In this document: positions 20,744 through 33,618 of the stretch, one piece after another
How the letters are laid out: each line of letters opens with the position of its first letter
Position numbering within the stretch: the first letter of the stretch is position 1
Source: Pseudomonadota bacterium
Lineage (GTDB): Bacteria; Pseudomonadota; Gammaproteobacteria; Steroidobacterales; Steroidobacteraceae
Direction: 5' to 3'
Length of the DNA: 55,264 nucleotides
NCBI GenBank assembly: GCA_025357635.1
Contig: JANXOV010000150.1
Location: forward strand, 1 to 55,264
Notes under the pieces: model-generated
The model's input: the letters and a program-made list of their open reading frames with translations, nothing else
What the model was told of the DNA's origin: nothing
Databases searched by the model: none
Made by a program: the position numbers and the translations under genes

Positions 20744-21595
20744 CTATTCGACCGGCGTTGCCGCCGCGCGTTCCAACGCCAGCGCGGCTTGCGCCGCATC
20801 CACTTCATTGAGCAGTGCATTGCGCTCGCCCAACGCCATTTCACGCAAATGCCCGCGCGGCAGTTCGCGCGTCAGGTGCACCGGACCGAAGCGGACTCGA
20901 ATGAGGCGGCTGACGATGATGCCGCGCGCCGCCAGCCAATGGCGGACCTGCGCCGGCCGCGTCGCACGCACCGTCACGTTGAGCCAGTGGTTGAGTCCTT
21001 CGCCGAATTGGGCGCTGGCCTCGATGATGCTCATCGACTCACCCTCAACCTCCTGCGTGGCCTTCAGTTCCTCAATCAGTGACTGGCTGAGTGGACCGCG
21101 CACGCGCAGTACGAAGTCCGTGGTGAGCGCATGCACCCCGCGCGCAATGCGCTGCTGCAAGGAGCCATCGTCGGTGAGGATTTCAAGTCCGCCATCGACC
21201 GGAGGCAGAGGCTGGATGGCAAGCCAGCGACGCGTCGCTCGCGGCGTCTCCAAATGATCGGCCGCCCGCGCCGCAGCGTCCTTCAGATCCAGCGCGGTTC
21301 CGGGTGAGCGATGCAGGAGCAGCAGATGCGCGGGCTTTTCCTCGGTCTTGCTTCGCAGGCGCACGGGCCGGCCATCCAGGGTGATCCGGTCGCGCGCGCC
21401 CAATTTCGTCCCGGGCAGCGGAACCACCCCGTTGACGAGCAGGCGGCCACCTTCGATCCAGCGTTCGATTTCCCGGCGCGAGCCCAGACCCGCTGCAGCG
21501 AGAACTTTTTGAATGCGCTCGCCTGGTCCTTCCTCGGGCGGTGAGGGTGAGCGGCCGCGTGCACGGCTCGAGCCGCGCGGAGAACGAGGACGCAT
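20744..21595 (-). CDS. rluB: RluB-like pseudouridine synthase homologue with degenerate active site
   Basis: A 283-residue RsuA/RluB-family protein. A basic, Pro/Arg-rich start leads to an S4 RNA-binding domain (RIQKVLAAAGLGSRREIERWI, then LLVNGVV) and a pseudouridine synthase fold ending VSRLIRVRFGPV. In the family the catalytic Asp sits in GRLDxxTSGLL; here the aligned stretch is QPLPPVDGGLEIL, so the Asp is either replaced by Pro or displaced by a three-residue deletion. NREVRRL is also altered (PAQVRHWL). Placement after scpB is the usual RluB position. It may be inactive or act only in RNA binding. Confidence 0.8.
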   Translation of the reverse strand: MRPRSPRGSSRARGRSPSPPEEGPGERIQKVLAAAGLGSRREIERWIEGGRLLVNGVVPLPGTKLGARDRITLDGRPVRLRSKTEEKPAHLLLLHRSPGTALDLKDAAARAADHLETPRATRRWLAIQPLPPVDGGLEILTDDGSLQQRIARGVHALTTDFVLRVRGPLSQSLIEELKATQEVEGESMSIIEASAQFGEGLNHWLNVTVRATRPAQVRHWLAARGIIVSRLIRVRFGPVHLTRELPRGHLREMALGERNALLNEVDAAQAALALERAAATPVE

Positions 21596-21611
21596 GCTGC
21601 GCGCCTTCAGA

Positions 21612-22307
21612 TCAGGATTCGTCGTCGGGACCGGAGGCGACCAGACCCTGCGGCCGGGCTTCGAGGACTGGGTTGTCCTGTTCATCCTCAGGATCGGAGT
21701 CAGCCTCGACGCTTGCCTCGACGCTTGCCTCGACGACCACCGGCTCCGCTCCGGGGAGCGCCAACTGAAGGCGAAGGTCTTCCATTTCCTTCAGCTGCAC
21801 CAGGGTGGGCAAATCATCCAGTTTCTTCAGGTTGAAATAATCCAGAAAGTCCGAGGTCGTGCCCAGCAGTTCGGGTTTGCCCGGAACGTCGCGATGTCCA
21901 ACCACCCGTATCCAGCTGCGCTCGAGCAGCGTCTTGATGATGTTCGGATTGACGGTCACGCCTCGAATCTGCTCGATCTCACCGCGCGTGAGGGGTTGCC
22001 GATAGGCAACCAGCGCCAGTGTCTCGAGCAACGCGCGTGAATACTTGGCCGGCCGCTCCTGCCAAAGCTTGGAGACGGGTTCAGCGACGCTGGAGCGGAT
22101 CTGAATGCGATAGCCGCTGGCGACTTCCTTCAGTTCCAGACCGCGATCCTGATATTCAGCTTCCAGCGTGCTTAATGCAGCGCGAACCTCTTCCTCATTG
22201 GAGGTCTCCGACACGCCGAATAATTCGGTCAGTTCCTCCACGGACAAGGCGCGGCCCGCCGCCAGCAGCGCCGCTTCAATCACATTGCGTACATATTGTT
22301 CATTCAT
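21612..22307 (-). CDS. scpB: Condensin subunit ScpB
   Basis: A 231-residue kleisin-associated protein with two winged-helix domains (EAALLAAGRALSVEELTELFG; SRALLETLALVAYRQPLTRGEIEQIRGV). It forms the SMC-ScpA-ScpB complex that organises chromosomes. The C-terminal 45 residues are acidic and include VEAS-VEAS-VEA, encoded by a 12-bp tandem repeat (21703-21735). ATG 22307 lies nine bases after the scpA stop, so it is in one operon with scpA and trpS. Confidence 0.94.
   Translation of the reverse strand: MNEQYVRNVIEAALLAAGRALSVEELTELFGVSETSNEEEVRAALSTLEAEYQDRGLELKEVASGYRIQIRSSVAEPVSKLWQERPAKYSRALLETLALVAYRQPLTRGEIEQIRGVTVNPNIIKTLLERSWIRVVGHRDVPGKPELLGTTSDFLDYFNLKKLDDLPTLVQLKEMEDLRLQLALPGAEPVVVEASVEASVEADSDPEDEQDNPVLEARPQGLVASGPDDES
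21703..21735. repeat. 12-bp tandem repeat in scpB
   Basis: GCCTCGACGCTT occurs twice and a third copy is partial, encoding the VEAS repeats in the acidic ScpB tail. In-frame, so length variation would be tolerated. Confidence 0.85.
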
Positions 22308-22316
22308 GATGATCTC

Positions 22317-23207
22317 TCAAGACTGTGCGGCATCGGAAACCAAGGCCAGATGACGCGCACTCGGATTACCTTTGCGAACATGCAGGGGCGCGTACGCCTC
22401 CGATTGTGCGATATCGATCAGGCCTTCGCGAAGCAGTTCCAAAATGGCGACAAATGTGACCGTCACGCCGCGCCGGCCTTCTTCCGGGCGAAACAGTTTG
22501 ACGAATTCGACGAACCCGCCCGCCTCCAGCGCCGACAGCACCTCGCTCATGCGCTGCCGCACCGACAAGGGCTCGCGCTGCACATGGTGGTGCGCGAACA
22601 TGTCGCTGCGCGCCAGGACGTCCTGAAACGCCACCAGCATTTCCTGCAGACTCACCTGCGGCAGGAGGCGCACGATTTTTTTTTCCACCAGATCGGCATT
22701 GGCAACCCAATAGTCGCGATCCTGCCGCGGGATGCGGTCGATATTCTCCGCTGCGCGCTTGAAGCGTTCGTATTCTTGCAGGCGTCTGACCAACTCGGCC
22801 CGTGGATCAGCCTCTTCGGCATCGCTCTCGTGCCTGGGGCGCGGCAGCAGCATGCGCGATTTGACCTCGGCCAGGGTCGCCGCCATGAGCAGGTACTCCC
22901 CGGCCAATTCCAGCTGCAGCACCTGCATGAGTTCGATGTACTGCATGTACTGCCGCGTGATCTCGGCAATCGGAATATCTAGGATGTCCAAATTCTGCCG
23001 CCGGATCAGATACAGCAGCATGTCCAGAGGGCCTTCGAAGGCCTCGAGGAAAATTTCCAGCGCCTGCGGTGGAATGTACAAATCGCGCGGCATTTCCGTG
23101 ACGGGCTCGCCCTCCACCATCGCAAAGGGCATTTCTCCCTGCGCCGGCGGCACCGGAGCCGTGTACACCGGCGGATTGTTCGGGACCAATGTCAGTTCGG
23201 GTTTCAT
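22317..23207 (-). CDS. scpA: Condensin kleisin subunit ScpA
   Basis: A 296-residue kleisin bridging the SMC heads. A disordered 40-residue N-terminus precedes the conserved FEGPLDMLLYLIRRQNLDILDIPIAEIT helix region and EYLLMAATLAEVKSRMLLP, both diagnostic. The C-terminal winged helix contains VTVTFVAILELLREGLI. The start codon overlaps the trpS stop (ATGA at 23204-23207), implying coupled translation. Its partner smc is also in the window, about 7 kb away in a different operon. Confidence 0.95.
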   Translation of the reverse strand: MKPELTLVPNNPPVYTAPVPPAQGEMPFAMVEGEPVTEMPRDLYIPPQALEIFLEAFEGPLDMLLYLIRRQNLDILDIPIAEITRQYMQYIELMQVLQLELAGEYLLMAATLAEVKSRMLLPRPRHESDAEEADPRAELVRRLQEYERFKRAAENIDRIPRQDRDYWVANADLVEKKIVRLLPQVSLQEMLVAFQDVLARSDMFAHHHVQREPLSVRQRMSEVLSALEAGGFVEFVKLFRPEEGRRGVTVTFVAILELLREGLIDIAQSEAYAPLHVRKGNPSARHLALVSDAAQS

Positions 23208-24421
23208 CGATAGTTAAGCGACATCGCCTGCCGTACGGCATCCATGGTTTCGCGGGCGACGGTGCGCGCCTTTTCACAGCCTTCCGCGATGATACCGCGG
23301 ACGAGTTCGGGATTCTCTTCAAACTCCTGCGCGCGCTTGGAGATGCCGGAGATTTCTTCAACGACCTTCTCGATCAGCGGTTTTTTGCAATCCAGGCAGC
23401 CGATGCCGGCCGAGCGGCAACCCTCATTGGCCCATTTCTGCGTGGCGTCATCCGAATAGATCCTATGCAGATCCCACACCGGACACTTTTCCGGGTCGCC
23501 CGGATCGGTGCGCCGCGCGCGTGCCGGATCGGTCTGCATGGCCTTGAGCTTTCTCGTCACGCTGTCAATGTCCTCGCGCAGACCGATGGTATTGCCGTAG
23601 GACTTGGACATCTTGCGTCCATCCAGGCCGGGCACCTTGGGGGTGGACGTAAGCAGCACCTCAGGCTCCGTCAGAATGGCAATGCCACTGCCTTCCAAAA
23701 AGCCCAACAGCCGGTCACGGTCAGCCACCGTCAGCCGCGCGTTGGATTCCACCAGCGCGCGCGCGCGCAAGAGCGAATCGCCGGAACCTTTTTCCTGAAA
23801 GTCCTTGCGCAGGGTACGATAAAGTGTCGCGTTGCGAGCACCCAGGCCCTTGATCGCCTTTTCGACCTTTTGCTCAAACTCAGGCTCACGCCCGAAAATG
23901 TGATTGAAGCGCCGCGCCACCTCGCGCGTGACTTCGACATGCGCCACCTGGTCCTCGCCCACCGGGACGAACTGCGGACGATACAAAAGAATGTCGGCAG
24001 ACTGAAGCAAGGGATAGCCGAGAAATCCGTAAGTTGCGAGATCTTTCTCAACCAATTGCTCTTGCTGGTCTTTGTAGCTCGGCACACGTTCAAGCCAGCT
24101 CAGCGGAGTGATCATCGACAGCAGCAAATGCAATTCGGCATGCTCGGGCACACGCGACTGAATGAACAAAGTCGCCACGCCCGGATTAAGGCCCACGGCC
24201 AGCCAGTCGATGACCATGGTCCAGACGTACTCCTCGAGCCTGGAGGTGTCATCGTAGCCGGTCGTCAGCGCATGCCAATCGGCGACGAAAAAATAGCAGT
24301 CGTATTGATACTGCAGCTCGGTCCAGTTCTTCAGCGCGCCATGATAGTTGCCGAGGTGGAGCTGGCCGGTGGGCCGCATGCCGGACAGGGTGCGCCGGTT
24401 TTGGATGGGACCCGGCATCAT
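23204..24421 (-). CDS. trpS: Tryptophanyl-tRNA synthetase, long form with a cysteine cluster
   Basis: A 405-residue class Ic synthetase charging tRNA-Trp; E. coli TrpRS has 334. HIGH-equivalent HLGN is at 22-25 and KMSKS at 270-274. An insertion around 190-260 explains part of the extra length. The C-terminal domain has Cys313, Cys335, Cys342 and Cys345 (C-x21-C-x6-C-x2-C), very close to the spacing that binds a [4Fe-4S] cluster in Thermotoga maritima TrpRS. ATG 24421 has no strong ribosome binding site; its leader is AT-rich. The stop overlaps scpA. Confidence 0.95.
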   Translation of the reverse strand: MMPGPIQNRRTLSGMRPTGQLHLGNYHGALKNWTELQYQYDCYFFVADWHALTTGYDDTSRLEEYVWTMVIDWLAVGLNPGVATLFIQSRVPEHAELHLLLSMITPLSWLERVPSYKDQQEQLVEKDLATYGFLGYPLLQSADILLYRPQFVPVGEDQVAHVEVTREVARRFNHIFGREPEFEQKVEKAIKGLGARNATLYRTLRKDFQEKGSGDSLLRARALVESNARLTVADRDRLLGFLEGSGIAILTEPEVLLTSTPKVPGLDGRKMSKSYGNTIGLREDIDSVTRKLKAMQTDPARARRTDPGDPEKCPVWDLHRIYSDDATQKWANEGCRSAGIGCLDCKKPLIEKVVEEISGISKRAQEFEENPELVRGIIAEGCEKARTVARETMDAVRQAMSLNYR

Positions 24422-24529
24422 GCGCTGAGAGTCCGATTGTACGAGAATTTAAATCTAATAAAATCCAAAACTTACACTCACTTTTTATAAATCACTTGAA
24501 TATCTGTTTACGGCCGACCGCGCATTATA
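24422..24529 (-). promoter_or_regulatory. trpS-scpAB promoter and AT-rich leader
   Basis: A perfect -10 TATAAT (24529-24524, minus strand) overlaps the TAA stop of yciO and is followed by GCGCGG. No good -35 is seen. The resulting leader of about 95 bases is AT-rich, unlike surrounding DNA, with no obvious terminator or tRNA-like element. Confidence 0.45.
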
Positions 24530-25160
24530 CGGGTGAGCCGCGCATAAATGGACTCACATCGCCGCGCCCTTCCCGGACCACCATCGTCCGATCGGTGGAC
24601 AGATCGATGACGCTGGTGGGGACGAGGCCGCAGCTTCCACCATCGAGCACCAGGTCGACCGAACGGTCCAGCCGCTCATGGATTTCGCGCGCGTCCGTCA
24701 GCGGAAACTCGTCGCCGGGCAGGTGCAGCGTCGAGCTCATGATGGGTTCGTTCAACTCCTGCAGCAGCAATTCAGTCACCGGGTGACCCGGCACCCGCAA
24801 GCCGATGGTGCCGCTGCGCTCGTGTTTCAGGCGCCGCGGGGTTTCTTTGCTGGCCTTGAGCAGAAACGTATAGGGCCCCGGCGTATGCGCGCGCAGCAGC
24901 CGGTACTGCCAGTTCTCCACGTGCGCATACTTGGCCACCTCGGATAAATCACGGCAAACCAGCGTGAAATGATGATTGCGATCGGTCTGCCGGATTTCGC
25001 GAATGCGGTCCAGCGCGTCCTTGTCGCCGATGTGGCAACCCAGCGCGTAGCACGAATCCGTCGGGTAGACGATCACGCCGCCCGCGCGCAGAGCCTCCAC
25101 CGCCTGCCGGATGAAGCGTTTCTGAGGGGAGACCGGATGCAGTTCCAAATAGATGCTCAT
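24525..25160 (-). CDS. yciO: YciO-family (Sua5/YrdC fold) protein
   Basis: A 211-residue protein with the YrdC fold. VIVYPTDSCYALGCHIGDKDA and REIRQTDRNHHFTLVCRDLSE follow YciO closely, rather than TsaC, which makes threonylcarbamoyl-AMP for tRNA t6A. The C-terminal PTSVIDLS and VVREGRGD are conserved. YciO has been linked to threonylcarbamoyl-AMP chemistry, but its role is unclear. AAGGT sits just before ATG 25160. Only 23 bp separate it from divergent yciB. Confidence 0.9.
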   Translation of the reverse strand: MSIYLELHPVSPQKRFIRQAVEALRAGGVIVYPTDSCYALGCHIGDKDALDRIREIRQTDRNHHFTLVCRDLSEVAKYAHVENWQYRLLRAHTPGPYTFLLKASKETPRRLKHERSGTIGLRVPGHPVTELLLQELNEPIMSSTLHLPGDEFPLTDAREIHERLDRSVDLVLDGGSCGLVPTSVIDLSTDRTMVVREGRGDVSPFMRGSPV

Positions 25161-25183
25161 ACCTTATTCGCTATGATACGCGG

Positions 25184-25753
25184 ATGAACTCCCTGCTCGA
25201 ATTGCTTCCGCTCGCTGCCTTCTTCATTGCTTACGTTGCCGCAGGGCTGTATTGGGCCACCGGCGTGTTGATGATCGCAAGCGTAGTACTGATGTTTGTG
25301 CATCGTTGGCGGACCGGAAAATTCAAGGACCTGCACGTGGTCACCGCCATTTTGGTGGTGGTCCTCGGGTCTGCAACACTGCTGCTGCATGACAAGCGCT
25401 TCATCCAATGGAAGCCCACCGTCCTGTTCGGATTGCTGGCGGCGGCGCTGCTGGTCAGCGGCATCATGAGCCAGCGGCCACTCATACAGCGCATGTTCCA
25501 GTCAGTGATGCCGGAGGGAATCGCCCTGGGCCGGCGCGGCTGGCAGGTGCTGAACAGCGTGTGGGCCGGCTGGTTCGCCCTCGTTGCGTTCGCCAATTGG
25601 TATATCGCCCAGAGTTTTTCGGAGCAAGTCTGGGTGCACTTCCATACCTATGGCGTTTCCGTGGCGACCATGATTTTCATGGTTCCGCAAATTTTTTGGC
25701 TGAGTTCCAAAACTTCGCAGGATCCTGACGGTCACAATTCGGGTGACGCATGA
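25184..25753 (+). CDS. yciB: YciB-family inner-membrane septation protein
   Basis: A 189-residue inner-membrane protein of the YciB/IspZ family with five or six membrane segments (LLPLAAFFIAYVAAGLYWAT at the N-terminus). Conserved family residues include FIQWKPT and WVHFHTYG. It is connected with cell-envelope synthesis and septation in enterics; the mechanism is unknown. ATG 25184 has no Shine-Dalgarno, and TATGAT (25172-25177) lies so close that a leaderless start is possible. The stop overlaps the next start (ATGA). Confidence 0.92.
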   Translation: MNSLLELLPLAAFFIAYVAAGLYWATGVLMIASVVLMFVHRWRTGKFKDLHVVTAILVVVLGSATLLLHDKRFIQWKPTVLFGLLAAALLVSGIMSQRPLIQRMFQSVMPEGIALGRRGWQVLNSVWAGWFALVAFANWYIAQSFSEQVWVHFHTYGVSVATMIFMVPQIFWLSSKTSQDPDGHNSGDA

Positions 25754-26031
25754 ATAAACCCAGCAGAACGGAAAAGATTCGCTCCCGGCTCGAAGTCGAG
25801 TTCAATCCGACTGCGTTGGAGATAGAAGACGAGAGCCACCATCATGCCGGTCACGCCGGCGCAGCCGGTGGCATGGGCCATTTTCGCGTCCGCATCGTTT
25901 CGAACGATTTTAAGGGCCTGTCCGCTGTTTCGCGCCACCGGCGGGTCTACGCAGCGCTGGCCGAATTGCTCAAGACCGACGTTCATGCCCTTACCATCGA
26001 TGCGCGTGCGCCGGGCGACCTCTCAGGCTAG
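25750..26031 (+). CDS. BolA-family protein
   Basis: A 93-residue protein of the BolA fold: RSRLEVEFNPTALEIEDESHHHAGHAG at the N-terminus, then HFRVRIVSNDFKGLSAVSRHRRVYAAL with the helix-turn-helix-like segment. BolA proteins partner monothiol glutaredoxins in iron-sulfur trafficking; the His-rich SHHHAGH region can supply the cluster ligand. Whether it is BolA proper or the IbaG type cannot be settled; length and the H-rich loop favour BolA. It is translationally coupled to yciB by ATGA. Confidence 0.88.
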   Translation: MNKPSRTEKIRSRLEVEFNPTALEIEDESHHHAGHAGAAGGMGHFRVRIVSNDFKGLSAVSRHRRVYAALAELLKTDVHALTIDARAPGDLSG

Positions 26032-26066
26032 ACTCCCCGATCTGTTTTTTTGCGCAAAGGACGACC

Positions 26067-29989
<3,923 letters not shown>

Positions 29990-30001
29990 GTTGGCTGATC
30001 C

Positions 30002-33000
30002 TCAACTGGCTGCCATGCGCACCGCTTCATCCACGTCCACCGCCACCAGACGCGACACGCCGGGCTCATGCATGGTGACGCCAACCAACTGCGATGCCAG
30101 CTCCATTGTACTCTTGTTGTGAGTGATGAAAACGAACTGCACGCTGCGCGACATCTCGCGCACGATGTCGCAAAAACGCCCCACGTTGTTTTCGTCAAGC
30201 GGCGCATCGACTTCGTCCAGCAGACAGAAAGGCGCAGGATTCAGCTCGAAAATGGCGAACACCAGCGCAACAGCGGTGAGCGCCTTCTCTCCGCCGGAGA
30301 GCTGGCTGATGCTGCTGTTGCGTTTGCCGGGTGGACGCGCCATGACGGTAACCCCGGAGGCGAGCGAGTCTTCGCCCGCCATTTCAAGATACGCATGGCC
30401 TCCGCCAAAAAGGCGCGGAAACTTTTCCTTCAAGCCGGCGTTCACCCGGTCAAAAGTGTCCTGGAATCGCGTACGTGTCTCGCGGTCAATCTTGCGCATG
30501 GCGGATTCAAGCATCTCCAGCGCATCGGTGAGATCCTTGTTCTGCCGGTCGAGGTATTCCTTGCGCTCGGACTGTTCCTTGAATTCGTCGATCGCCGCCA
30601 GATTGACCTGACCCAGACGTTCTATCTTTTCCGTCGTCTCGGTCAGCTGGGCTTCCCAGGCTGGAATGGAGGACTCCGCAAGCAGTTGGCCGATGACGGC
30701 TTGCATTTCGAACCTCGTCGCCGCGAACTGTTCTGCAATGCCCTCGCGCCGGATGCGAACCTGCTGCGAGGCCAGCCGCGCGGATTCCATCTCGCCGCGG
30801 CGCTCCTCAAGCCGCCGTTCGGCGTCCGTGCGCACCGAATCGCGTTCGCGCAGCGCAGCCTCGAGTTCTTCCACACCAATGCGCGCTGCACGCAATTCGG
30901 ACTCGACCGCAAGGCGCTGTTCCAGCGCTTGATCCAATTCCACCTGCAGCTGCTGCAGCGGAGCGTCGCCATCGGCCAACTGCGCCGCCAGATCGTCGCG
31001 CCGCTGGATCAGCGCAAGCAATTGCTGCTCGATCCGCGCCAACGTGGTGAGGAGCGATGCATGCGCCGAGCGGCGCGATTCAAGCTGAACGGCAAGATCG
31101 CGCGCAAGCTGCTGGGCGGCCTGCGCTGTGGATCGCGCGGCACTCAATGCTTCGCGCAACCGGTCCCGCTCGGCCTCCAGCACTTGACAGTCAGGTTCCA
31201 GCCCAGCCAGCACTTCGATCGATGTTTGCATGCGGTTGCGTGCGCCATGCAGCTGCTCATCCGCCTGTACTATCTCGGCCTGTATGTCGGCCAACTGGGC
31301 GGTAATTTCCTCCACCCGGCGCGCCGAATCGTGCGCCCGGGCCTGCGCGGCTTCCAGCTGTGCGCGTTGATCCACATGCTGGCGGTGCAGTCGATTGACT
31401 TCGCTTTGCAGCTGCTCACGGCGATCCTCGAGGCTGTGAATGACCTCGCGCGACTGCTCGGACTGCCGATCCAGGACCTGGAGTTCCGCCCCAAGCCGCA
31501 CAACGTTCAATCGTGTCTCGCGCAGGGACTCCTCGCGTTCGATGACGCCAGAGCGCGGATCCTGGTCTCGCGACAATCGCAGCCAGTCCTGGCCCAGCCA
31601 GATCCCGTCCCGCGTCACCACGGACTCTCCGGGCTGCAGACGCCGGCGCATATCCAGCGCCTGGCTCAGATTGGCGGCCACGCGCACCGCCGCCATCAAG
31701 GAATGCAGCGCAGTGGCTCCCTGAACCTTCGACAGCAGCGATTCACCTGGCGCCACCGCCGCGGTTTCACCGCTCACCACCAGGGCGAGCTGTCCACCGT
31801 CAAAACTTTCCAGAACCGCCGCCACTGAATCAATGCCATCCACGCAAACGGCCTGCAGATACGATCCGAGCACGGTCTCCACGGCGCGCTCCCAGCCCCG
31901 GTCCACGCGCAGCTGCTGCGCCAGGCGCGGACGCTGATCCAGCGATTGCGCCGCGAGCCATTGCGTGACCTTGCCGCCGGCCTTGCCAAGCGCAGCCTGC
32001 TGCAAGGCATCGAGCGAGACCTGGGAGCCCTTGGCGTTTTGCCATCGCGCACGCAGCTCGTGCAGCGCGGTAGCGCGTTCACGTTCCTGCTCGCGAGCTT
32101 GGGACAATTCCGCGAGCAGCTCCTGCAGTTGAGCTTCCGCCGCACGCCCCGCCTCGCGCGCTGCGGTTTCTCTTGAGGCAAGAATGCCCAAATCCGCTTC
32201 GGGTTGCCGGTCTTTCAATGAGGCCAGTTCCGATTCGATACGCTCGCGCTGCGCCAGCAACCGGCGCTCCTGGTTTTCCAGCTGCTCAATGCGCGCGCGC
32301 TCCACCTGTGTCTCGCGCTGCGCCATCGACAGCGCATTGGCGTGTACATCCCACGCTTGCTGCCACTGAGTCAGCGCATGTTCGGCGGCGTCCCGGCCCT
32401 GCGATGCGGCGAGTTCACGCTCGTGCGCAGCGCCGGCCTCAGGGGTCATCGTCTCCAGCTCCGCAAGCAGCTCGCTCAGATGCAGCCGATCGCGCTGATC
32501 GACCGCCGTGAGCTCCAGAACCTGGCTCTGCGATTGCTGCAGATCCACCAGGCGGCGCTGGCGCAGCTCTCGCGTGTGCGCGATATTCTGCTCGATGCGC
32601 GTAACCTGCGCACCCGCTTCGTAGTAGCGGCCTTGAATCTGGCTGAGCGTCTCGCCCTTGACGGATTGATCGATGCGGATTCGCTCGATCTGGGTTTCGA
32701 CGGCGCGCAGATCGCTGAGCACGGACTGCATGTCGGTCTCGCAATGCTGCACCTTCGCATCGGTGGTCTGCGACTCGGCGTCCAGGCTCTGCAATCGCAG
32801 CACCAGCAATTGCGCATGCAGCTTGCGCTCCTCGTCCTTGAGCGCCTGGTAGCGGCGCGCCGTGGCAGCCTGTCGCTGCAGGTGGCGTATCTGCTTTTCC
32901 ACCTCCTCACGGACATCGTTCAGACGCTCGAGATTTTCACGTGTGTTCGCGATGCGGCTTTCAGTTTCGCGTCGCCGTTCTTTGTAGCGCGAAATGCCCG

Positions 33001-33502
33001 CCGCCTCTTCGAGGAAGGCGCGCAGGTCGTCGGGCTTGGCCTCGATGACACGCGAGATCATGCCCTGTTCGATGATGGCGTAGCTGCGCGAGCCCAAACC
33101 TGTGCCGAGGAACAGCTGCGTGATGTCCTTGCGCCGAACCTTGATGCCGTTGATGTAATAGTCGGAGGTGCCGTCGCGGCTGACCATGCGCCGCAGCGCC
33201 ACCTCGTTGTAGCTTGCGTACTGGCCGCCGATCTTCCCCTCGCTGTTGTCGAACACGAGTTCCACGGAAGCGCTGCCCAGGGGCTTTCGCGACGCTGAGC
33301 CGTTGAAGATGACGTCGGCCATGGAGTCGCCGCGCAAATGTTTGGCGGAAATCTCCCCCATGACCCAGCGCACCGCATCGATGATGTTGGACTTGCCGCA
33401 GCCATTGGGGCCCACGACCCCCGTCAGACTGCTCGGGAACGTGACGGTGGTCGGATCCACGAAGGACTTGAATCCGGCGATCTTGAGTTTGGTTAGACGC
33501 AT
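30002..33502 (-). CDS. smc: Chromosome segregation ATPase SMC
   Basis: A 1166-residue SMC protein. Walker A GPNGCGKSN is at about 32-40; an N-terminal coiled coil runs to about 490, the hinge lies around 500-640, and a second coiled coil leads to the C-terminal head with signature motif QLSGGEKALTAVAL and Walker B CLLDEVDAPLDENN. Length and motifs match bacterial SMC, not MukB. With ScpA and ScpB, also in the window, it forms the condensin complex. ATG 33502 is the only suitable start. It heads the smc-zipA-ligA operon, divergent from queF. Confidence 0.97.
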   Translation of the reverse strand: MRLTKLKIAGFKSFVDPTTVTFPSSLTGVVGPNGCGKSNIIDAVRWVMGEISAKHLRGDSMADVIFNGSASRKPLGSASVELVFDNSEGKIGGQYASYNEVALRRMVSRDGTSDYYINGIKVRRKDITQLFLGTGLGSRSYAIIEQGMISRVIEAKPDDLRAFLEEAAGISRYKERRRETESRIANTRENLERLNDVREEVEKQIRHLQRQAATARRYQALKDEERKLHAQLLVLRLQSLDAESQTTDAKVQHCETDMQSVLSDLRAVETQIERIRIDQSVKGETLSQIQGRYYEAGAQVTRIEQNIAHTRELRQRRLVDLQQSQSQVLELTAVDQRDRLHLSELLAELETMTPEAGAAHERELAASQGRDAAEHALTQWQQAWDVHANALSMAQRETQVERARIEQLENQERRLLAQRERIESELASLKDRQPEADLGILASRETAAREAGRAAEAQLQELLAELSQAREQERERATALHELRARWQNAKGSQVSLDALQQAALGKAGGKVTQWLAAQSLDQRPRLAQQLRVDRGWERAVETVLGSYLQAVCVDGIDSVAAVLESFDGGQLALVVSGETAAVAPGESLLSKVQGATALHSLMAAVRVAANLSQALDMRRRLQPGESVVTRDGIWLGQDWLRLSRDQDPRSGVIEREESLRETRLNVVRLGAELQVLDRQSEQSREVIHSLEDRREQLQSEVNRLHRQHVDQRAQLEAAQARAHDSARRVEEITAQLADIQAEIVQADEQLHGARNRMQTSIEVLAGLEPDCQVLEAERDRLREALSAARSTAQAAQQLARDLAVQLESRRSAHASLLTTLARIEQQLLALIQRRDDLAAQLADGDAPLQQLQVELDQALEQRLAVESELRAARIGVEELEAALRERDSVRTDAERRLEERRGEMESARLASQQVRIRREGIAEQFAATRFEMQAVIGQLLAESSIPAWEAQLTETTEKIERLGQVNLAAIDEFKEQSERKEYLDRQNKDLTDALEMLESAMRKIDRETRTRFQDTFDRVNAGLKEKFPRLFGGGHAYLEMAGEDSLASGVTVMARPPGKRNSSISQLSGGEKALTAVALVFAIFELNPAPFCLLDEVDAPLDENNVGRFCDIVREMSRSVQFVFITHNKSTMELASQLVGVTMHEPGVSRLVAVDVDEAVRMAAS

Positions 33503-33618
33503 TGGGCGGTAAAAACCTTCGGTCAGGGATTAATGAGGCCGCTTGAGCACTCGCGATCGGCGCTGCAAGCGCAGTAGTGTAAAGTAATCGTCACTTTCGT
33601 AAACCCCTGTGATTGAGC

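Noticed and set aside
21703-21735. Short tandem repeats as a CRISPR array
   Set aside because: The units are 12 bp without spacers and encode VEAS repeats in scpB.
30068-31828. 586-codon rightward open frame inside smc
   Set aside because: It is antisense to intact SMC domains and has no family features; long antisense frames are expected at this GC content.
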